Assembly: GCA_003194525.1 (NCBI GenBank)
Contig: NBIV01000048.1
Coordinates: 248,001 to 312,000, forward strand
Source of the DNA: Gracilariopsis chorda
Taxonomy: Eukaryota; Rhodophyta; Florideophyceae; Gracilariales; Gracilariaceae
DNA: 64,000 bases
Direction of reading: 5' to 3'
Positions 57,428 through 64,000 of this stretch are shown here, one piece after another. The notes under the pieces were generated by a model that saw nothing but the letters and a program-made list of their open reading frames with translations, searched no databases and was not told the origin of the DNA. Within the stretch, counting starts at the first letter, position 1. Each line of letters starts with the position of its first letter. The position numbers and the translations under genes are program-made.

Positions 57428-59478
57428 TTAGAGGTTCCACCCCTCCCCATCGTCCGGGACGTGACCACCCGCAAGGCGGTACGCCAAGGCATCCGCCATC
57501 GCGGTGACGTCACCCGAAACCTCGGCAGTGCTTAAACCCGCTTCGCGGAGGAAGCGGGCAATGATATCGCTTTCATTGACTGTACCCCCGCTGGGGAGTG
57601 AAGGCCCGGCGCTCGCCGTCGGAGGACTGGGAACCGGAGGCACCCCCTCGGGGGATTCGTCTACGACCATCTCGGCAACGTCTAGTTCCATGTCCCCCGG
57701 CTCTTCGGGTTCGTTATCGACCATCGGGTCATCCCCGCTATACGCGCGGTAGTAATCGTCGGAATTGACGTACCCAATCGGGTGGTCGTCCGGCACGTGC
57801 TGCGGTGCGTCGCGGAGTTCCCTCGCCTCCTCGGAGGAAATCTCCCGGAACTCCCAGGGATCGAAGTAAATGAAATCCCCCGCAAAAGGCGGTGTTTCTA
57901 CCAAGACCCGCACCACCGGTACCGCCACCGCCGCCGTCAAGCCGACCGCTCTGTTCCAGCGGGACCTCGCGCCAGTCAATACTGTCGATCAAACCAAGTA
58001 ATTGGAGTACTTCGTCATTATTGGCAATACCCCCAAAGGGGGACGCTGAGGTCCAGATTGCGAATAGCGGCCCGCAAACGCGGTTGGATGAACCACAGTC
58101 GATACTGGTCATAAACCTCAGCGAGGATATACGCCGCAGTGCGGGCAGCCCACTCGGTTACAATTCCTGACCAATGCCCCGACCGGGAATCCTGAATCAA
58201 AAAGGAACGGAGGTACATGAGTGCCGGCGGGAGTTCAACGTAGCAATTCCGGCACGCTTCAAAGAACCTCCACCACTCGGGGAGTGCGACATACCGACCG
58301 TGTCAGTGAGGGGGAGCAATCCGCTCAATTTCCACGTTTTGATACGGGACAAAGTACCCGAATCGGGATCGCCAGTGCCGTTCATAACGGATGACGTTTT
58401 GGAGGAAGTTGGACCGGAACTGCCGGGAAAGGTACCGGAATTCAGCCTGAAGTATCGGTCGTTCCCAACACAGGGCTTCTTGCCGCGCAGCGGGAAAGTT
58501 CCTCCACGCGATGGTTTTGAGGCTTGCCAGGCGTTCGCCGTAACCGATCTCACCGCGCGTGCGGAATAGGCTGACGTCGAAGCCAAAGCCGGTAGGCACC
58601 GGGAATTCGAAAGGCGCCCGGCTCTGCCGTTGATATGCAATCCGCACCAGCGCTGAATGAGTCACAATCGCGAATTCTCCCGAGTTTCTTCGGATATGGT
58701 GCACTGGGATGGCGATTCAATGCAGCCAGTTCCACGACGAGGTAAAGAGGCTGTGTAGATCCCCGGGCAAAGTACCGGAATCATCCGCGTAGGCCGTAAC
58801 CAAATCCTCGTTGAGGGCAGCGATGGGATGGAACCACGGCGCAAGCCGGAGCCGAGAGGCGTGACTCCGATTCATCGGATCTAACCCTACATGGGCGTTA
58901 TAAGAAGGCCAAGTCGCCGCCGGGATCAGTCCGGAAGGAGCCATCGCTGGTGGAATTTGGAACCCATGCTGGGACGCTGCGCCAATGTTGGCCGGCTGTG
59001 CCGGAGTTCGCCTCCCTTGTAGCAAGGGTACCGACCGGAAACCGGTTGTGAAGTTCCCAACTGGAGTCGGTCTTGGAGGCTGGTTGTTGTTGTTGTTCAT
59101 ATTCCCCTTCGAAAGGGCGTGATCTGACTGAGTTGAGCAGGAAGAGGAGGAGCGTGCACTTGTGGAAGGTTGGTTTGCTGTTTTTGTAGGAGGTTGTTTC
59201 TCTGAGGCAGAGGCTTGACCTGGTGACCCAGAAAGGTTTGGACTTTTATCACCCAGTTTCCGCTGCGATTCGCCCGCGTTTGCGGTTGCTTTCCCGACTA
59301 AGGAGGGCGATATGAAGTGCAATGCCCTCAGAGGGGGATTCTTGGTACTTTGTTGATTTCCCGAATGTTTCGGTAATGTATTCATTGCATGAACTACAAC
59401 CACTAATAGTGGATTTGACACGTGGGACACGGAAGAGTCAATTGGCGGTTGGCCACAGTAGTGGGCATGAACCACCAA
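57428..59478 (-). pseudogene. Antisense coding block of element B1
   Basis: Between the chromodomain and the 3' LTR, the minus strand carries long open parts, the largest at 58717-59478 (253 codons) and 57428-57979 (183 codons), with others between. The first is Ser/Gln/Pro/Asn-rich (includes GNMNNNNNQPPRP) and then turns globular (SRLRLAPWFHPIAALNEDLV). A middle part is Arg/aromatic-rich (YERHWRSRFGYFVPYQNVEI). The last is strongly acidic (DPMVDNEPEEPGDMELDVAE). No known domain is recognised. It reads against gag-pol and begins inside the 3' LTR. B2 has only about 240 bp between chromodomain and LTR and lacks it. It is a fossil, broken in a few places. Confidence 0.6.
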
Positions 59479-60108
59479 AGTGGAGTAATTTAGATAATTC
59501 TATTTATTATTTTTACACCCATTTCTGGGATTGTTAGTACTTAGTGCGCCGGCGGGTTGCCATCGCACCAGTAAACCTTCCCCAACAAGGGACCCCAACC
59601 TGGGGAATTGCCTCTAGACCTCACCGCCTTCGCGTGTTCTCTACTTTTCTTTGGAGGGAAGCACCGTCGCATACGGGAAGTCTAACCCCCTTGCATATCT
59701 AAAGGACCCGAGCATTCGGATTTTTATTCCAGCTGTCTTGGTGTTCGCCTTGTATAAGGTTTATTTACCGGCACTGCCGTTAGTCTTCGTCACGATACTC
59801 GTGACCCAGCTCCTCCTTATTTTTCCCTTTACAGGGTGGCTTTCCCGCTACCCACGGCTTGTGTTCACGCGTTCCACTAACGATGAAACCTCACCTTTCT
59901 AGAGGACGACCATCCCCATACACCGCTCCTGCGGATACCGGATTATTGCCTCAACCTCCCTGCGCAAGTCGCGACGGGTGGCCTTGGCCTTATAATCCGA
60001 CATAGTCGTGCCACTCCTGGGAGGGCTCTACCCAACTGGGCTCACCTCCAAGGAGGAAAGATCCCGAACGTCTTTCAGTGCACTCCCACTTCCGGACATT
60101 GCACTACA
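59313..60108 (+). repeat. 3' LTR of gypsy element B1
   Basis: A 796-bp LTR partnered with 38638-39433 and followed by the target duplication GTTTG. An antisense frame opens inside it (from 59478, minus) and runs out of the LTR into the antisense block. Confidence 0.95.
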
Positions 60109-60117
60109 GTTTGTCGA

Positions 60118-61680
60118 ATGGTATCGCGACGTTATAACGAGGAGATGTTGACATATGGACTGGTGAACAAAATACAAGCTCCTAAACTGGGGAAAGCAAC
60201 GCAACCTGAGCTCATCCGTTTTAAGACGGTATACGCAACCTACCAGGAACGCGTGGATGATATCAATATCGGAAGGCCAAGCAGTAAAAAGATCAAGGCA
60301 GCATCTATCCGCCAATTCATCAAGCCAAAACTTTTGCATAGTTTGTGTATTCTAGGCTACATCACCGGCGACTCGAAGGCAGAAGAAGACACAGATGTAG
60401 CAGTCAAGGACTGGTTTAACTCACGCCTTGCCCACACATCCCGAGTTCTGAACAACCGTGTCAAAGAGGCACTATCCAGTGGCACATACAAACCACTTCC
60501 TAGGTACCACGCTGGGGCAGCCGAACAGTTTGTTTTGGATGTCATTGCTGCTTTGGACGAGCATAACGCTTCATTAGCCATCACCGAAACGGACCGATGC
60601 AAGCAGTTAGTCACGAAACTAGTCCACAAAGTCGAACCACCGGAGCTCAGGCAGCTCGTCTGCGACCAAATGGGGATGTGGACTTCAGAGCAGAAAGGGA
60701 GTCTCACATTTTTTGCTAACACTGTTTCAACACTTGCGGATCAAGTGCAAGCTGTGCAGGCTGCAACACTAACACTGAAGAGGAAGCACGTAAATGGACA
60801 GCCGAAAAGCAGCCAAGAAAGTAGCAACTCAGAACTTCCGAAGAAGTTACAAAAAACCAGCCGCTCAGTTCACAACAGGCTCGATCAGAAGAGAAATTCT
60901 AGCACCCAAAAAACGAAAGGGAAAAAGCGCAACTGGGACAAGCCGTGTTTAAACGAAGAGTGCGACGGTATCCAAACTATCAGAAAATGTCCCATCACAC
61001 CCAAAGAGATGCCGAACCAACTTCTGGATGACTTTTTTGGCAGCAAAAAGATGCGCGACAGAAGCACCAAACTTGCTGCTCTCCGTTCCACGCCTACCGG
61101 AATCCCGAACGAGGAAGAAGGACGCTACGCAATCTTGATGAACGAAGTGCACGCAATAGGTCTGGGAGACTCAGGCGCCAACATGTCTGCAATTCCGATT
61201 TCTGCATTTAATGGAATCCGCCGAAAGCACCCAAAAACTCCGTTTCAACAGTTCGAGAAACCACTCGTACTCGAACTTCTGGTTAAAGTAAGGGGACAAA
61301 CTGGAGTTTCGACAGCCTCGGGAAAGACTAAATTGTTTTTAACAATCGTCCTGCCCAACACTGTCCTACCTATCCGCATCAGAGATGTAGACTTCCTCAT
61401 TTCAGACGAAGAAATGGCAGAAGTGCTCTTGGGAAGACCATTACTCAAGGCCATGGGATTCGATGTCGCGAAGCACTTGCAAAAGGTAGGTGGAGCGATC
61501 GACGGAAAATCCGAGGAGGAATTAAAGGCAAATACTATCCGGATCTCCTCCACATCCTTTAAGGGGCTGAGTTATAGCAATGCAAAAGATGAACCAGTGG
61601 AGCCCCCCCAGTGCCTACAAGCTGGATTTGGAACCGACTCCGAAGCCTTTATATTCAAGAAGCAATGGATAAGACAGTAG
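60118..61680 (+). CDS. Gag-protease part of gypsy element A2
   Basis: This is a single open frame of 520 codons. The amino two-fifths is a capsid-like helical region (for example ERVDDINIGRPSSKKIKAAS and SIRQFIKPKLLHSLCILGYI). A basic Lys/Arg/Ser stretch follows (about residues 220-275). A Cys/His-poor region WDKPCLNEECDGIQTIRKC contains a CX4C-type cluster rather than a standard knuckle. The aspartic protease block is GLGDSGANMSAIPISAF, followed by the flap and LLGRPLLKAMGFDV. The same order is seen in A1 at 7665-8836 and 13900-14070. Its start lies within 10 bp of the B1 target duplication, so B1 inserted in the untranslated leader just upstream of gag. Confidence 0.7.
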   Translation: MVSRRYNEEMLTYGLVNKIQAPKLGKATQPELIRFKTVYATYQERVDDINIGRPSSKKIKAASIRQFIKPKLLHSLCILGYITGDSKAEEDTDVAVKDWFNSRLAHTSRVLNNRVKEALSSGTYKPLPRYHAGAAEQFVLDVIAALDEHNASLAITETDRCKQLVTKLVHKVEPPELRQLVCDQMGMWTSEQKGSLTFFANTVSTLADQVQAVQAATLTLKRKHVNGQPKSSQESSNSELPKKLQKTSRSVHNRLDQKRNSSTQKTKGKKRNWDKPCLNEECDGIQTIRKCPITPKEMPNQLLDDFFGSKKMRDRSTKLAALRSTPTGIPNEEEGRYAILMNEVHAIGLGDSGANMSAIPISAFNGIRRKHPKTPFQQFEKPLVLELLVKVRGQTGVSTASGKTKLFLTIVLPNTVLPIRIRDVDFLISDEEMAEVLLGRPLLKAMGFDVAKHLQKVGGAIDGKSEEELKANTIRISSTSFKGLSYSNAKDEPVEPPQCLQAGFGTDSEAFIFKKQWIRQ

Positions 61681-64000
61681 CCGATGGCAGAGAGAACGGT
61701 ATGTCAGATAAAAGTTCAGAATCGCTGAAGTTACTGCTGGAAAGGCCCCGTGATTGTTTTAGGATCAAGCTCGGTCCAGACCCCCCGGCGAAGGTACGAC
61801 CGTTTTCCGATAAGCTTAAGCCAAACGCCAAGCCCTTCCGTTGCGTGCGGCTTCGTTACGCCCCAAACCAGACAGTCTTTATCCGGCACACGATACAGCA
61901 GCTGGAGAAAATTGGAGCAGTCTACAAGAACCCCGGGGCGCGTTGGGCTAGTCCTGCACTTGCCGTACCAAAACCCCGAACAGATAAAATCCAATTCACA
62001 GTCGACCTCCGAGGGACAAAAGCAAGGACGATTCCGCTACAATCATCAATGCCGCACATGGAGTCACTGCTTCAGGACTGCAGCGAGAGGGAATGTTTCG
62101 CAAACATCGACTTCACGCACGGCTACTGGCAAATCCCTCCAGACGCCAAGTTTCAGGAGATCATGGCAATACAAACTCTAGACGGAGTCTACTGCCCAAC
62201 TCGGACCCTCAAGGGTGGAACTGACTCTGGTAATCATTTTCAATCCGTCACCAGCGAACACTTCACCGAGAAGGTGAAGTGCATGATATAGTGGTTGTAT
62301 GATTTTCTAATGTACGCAAAGTCGGAAGATAAGCTGCTGGAAGACATCGAAGCGTTTCTTAAAGTATGTAACGAAGTTTGTTTCAAGGTCAACCCAGCCA
62401 ATTCCTGTTTCTATTGCAAAGAAGTTAGGTTTTGCGGACGTATCATATCCAAAGATGGAGTTCGCTTCGATCCACGCAAAAGCGATGCCTTGCTTCAGAT
62501 GCGGAAACCCAAGATGGGTAGCGAACTTCAACAGCTTATCTGTACCACAAATTGGATGAGAACCTCGATCCCGAACTTTTCGAAGATAATCCAACCGCTT
62601 CATAACCTGCTCGACGAAGCGTAAAAGAAGGCTGGCAAAAGGACCAAGAAAGCAGTGGGAAAGATACGCATTAGCGACTCGTGGGGGACCGATCACACTG
62701 CTGCATTTGAGAACGTGGTACCACAACTGGCCGCAGCTACTAGACTTTCACTTCCGAAAAACGGTCACCGGGTTTGTTTGTTCACCGAGGCCTCTGACTC
62801 TCACTGGTCTGCTATTCTCATGCAATCCCCTACTGACGACGAGTCTAATCCAGTGGAAGAACAGCAGCATGAGCCTATGTGCTTCCTCTAGGGTGCATTT
62901 AAGGGATCCTCAGAGCGACGGAGCGTCCTGGAGAAAGAGGGTTATGCCATTGTCGAAGCGATGTGTCGTATGAACTACCTGACAGGCGGAATAACTACAC
63001 CTATCTACACAGAAAATGCAGATCTTATGTATGTATACGATCCATACGGTCAAAACCCCGGTATCGCACGGGAGAAGGCGAATAAGCTTATGCACTGGGC
63101 CTTGCAGTTGAGTCCGTTTCAGTACATTATCGAACATGTCCCAGGAGAGAAGAACGTCTGGGCGGAAATATTGACCAGATGGGCCGTACAGCCAAAGAAA
63201 ATCGTGACTCCAACAGGAGTAGGAAAACTCTGTGCGCTAATGGTCGCACTAACTAACCCCACTCTCACCGACAAACTCGACTGGCCCACGGAGCAGGATA
63301 TCAAAAATTGGCAGGTCTCCCACTCCATGGAAGCTCCTCCAGCACTCTCCAAGATATCTAGGCCCTGGAAGTGCCGTGCTGGAAAAATCTGGATCCCCGA
63401 GTCCGATTCCCATCTCCACCTTCGAATCTTGGTTGCAGCGCACACCTGGAGAGAAGGACAACGAGCATACGAGCCAACGAAGGCATCAATTGCCCAGCTG
63501 TTCTGGTGTAAAAATCTCACAAAGGACATTCATCAGCTTGTCAGATCCTGTATCCACCGCATAGCAAGGCAGTCAGGCTCCGTGGTGCCGAGACCCCTTG
63601 GTCATGCTCTACACGCCAGCATGCCAAACGAGATGATCCATTCTGACTACTGCTTTATGAAGAAGGGTAATGGAGATTTACTGATGTTTTGATTATTAAG
63701 AACGACCTTTCCGGATATGTATGGTTGAACGCTACCACCTAGGCTGACGCGCACACTATAGCTGCGGCAATTTTGGAATGGTTCGCCTCCTTTGGCGTAT
63801 CAAGGTGCTGGATATCGGACCAGGGTAGTCATTTCAAAAATAAGCTTATGGAACGAGTCTCAGAAGCTCTGAAAGCCGAACATCATTTTACATTACCCTA
63901 TTGCTCGTGGAGCAACGGACCCGCAGAAGTCGTATGCCGCAAGCTATTGAGAACAACACGCGCTTTACTTTCCGAATTCCAGCTTCCACATACCGCTTGG

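Larger units (their letters stand above)
38638..60108 (+). mobile_element. Chromodomain Ty3/gypsy element B1, full length, split by B2
   Basis: It has a pair of 796-bp LTRs and a perfect 5-bp duplication GTTTG (38633-38637 and 60109-60113). Gag starts near 39541, is interrupted at 40165 by B2 and resumes at 50138. Gag ends near 51660. Protease (about 51700-52360) has VLDTGAGPNFI. Reverse transcriptase (about 52600-53750) has RFCVDYRQLNAV and LVYLDDIIIFSNS. RNase H follows to about 54300. Integrase (about 54400-55420) has FIAIDILGPL and CNGQVERFNRTL. A long Pro/Ser/Arg-rich tail (55420-56900) leads to a chromodomain (about 56985-57200). An antisense block (57428-59312) precedes the 3' LTR. LTRs differ at about 3% of sites by eye. 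Apart from the B2 insertion it is broken in roughly ten places. Confidence 0.9.
38364..64000 (+). mobile_element. Ty3/gypsy element A2, split by nested B1/B2, cut by window end
   Basis: The left part (38364-38637) is an LTR and leader. It shares the ACTGTCGG...GATCA(G/A)CAAAGCG run with the leader of A1 near 7606-7632. The right part resumes at 60109 directly after B1. Gag and protease form one open frame (60118-61680, 520 codons). Protease has LGDSGANMSAIPIS and LLGRPLLKAMGF. Reverse transcriptase (about 61700-62620) has IQFTVDLRG and NIDFTHGYWQIP. RNase H lies at about 62650-63200 and integrase from about 63300. This is the same family as A1. The gag-protease part looks whole, and pol is broken in several places. 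The 3' end lies beyond the window. Confidence 0.85.

Noticed and set aside
58197-58569. Plus-strand frames over the antisense block as an extra Pol part
   Set aside because: They are short, low in recognisable content, and overlap longer, more structured minus-strand frames.

Overview
The window looks like a repeat-rich, gene-poor stretch of a eukaryotic nuclear genome, most likely an oomycete (Phytophthora/Plasmopara type). The reasons are the mixture of chromodomain Ty3/gypsy elements, Ty1/copia elements, a DDE_4-type transposase of a kind I associate with oomycetes, a PIF/Harbinger relic and pogo/Tigger relics, with almost no intact host genes. The organism call is inference from families, not from a marker gene.

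Layout. 1-672: end of a pogo-like transposase (minus). 673-1538: nothing recognised. 1539-3100: GC-rich minisatellite and a likely NIPA-like transporter pseudogene. 3137-5750: DDE_4 transposase relic and unrecognised minus-strand fragments. 5974-6960: PIF/Harbinger transposase relic. 7240-16900: gypsy element A1 (plus), split by copia element F (minus, 8841-13894). 17070-20100: a 9-bp repeat ORF and small unrecognised ORFs. 20118-24416: gypsy element C (minus), which abuts the RNase H of gypsy element D (plus, 24417 to about 26340). 26484-28566: nearly complete Tigger-like DNA transposon with inverted ends and TA duplication. 29045-33598: complete-length copia element E with 92-bp LTRs and 5-bp target duplication. 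33604-35227: no confident gene.

The best host gene is at 35228-36343 (minus). It encodes a predicted membrane-anchored protein with four near-identical copies of a 76-residue four-cysteine module. A TATA box lies upstream, and four perfect-to-near-perfect 25-bp repeats lie further upstream. A fifth, decaying module lies just past the stop codon.

From 38364 to the window end is a three-level nest. Gypsy element A2 (plus) is interrupted in its leader by chromodomain gypsy element B1 (plus, 38638-60108, duplication GTTTG). B1 is itself interrupted in gag by a related element, B2 (minus, 40166-50137, duplication CGGAA). B1 carries an extra antisense coding block between its chromodomain and its 3' LTR that B2 lacks. 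Both B elements are packed with very short perfect hairpins, in coding DNA as well as LTRs. The B2 3' LTR contains a double palindrome absent from its 5' LTR.

All retroelements are treated as fossils: most are broken, and only their parts, ends and nesting order are described. LTR comparisons by eye give an age order of F and E (about 10% LTR divergence) older than B1 (about 3%), and B1 older than B2 (about 2%), which agrees with the nesting.
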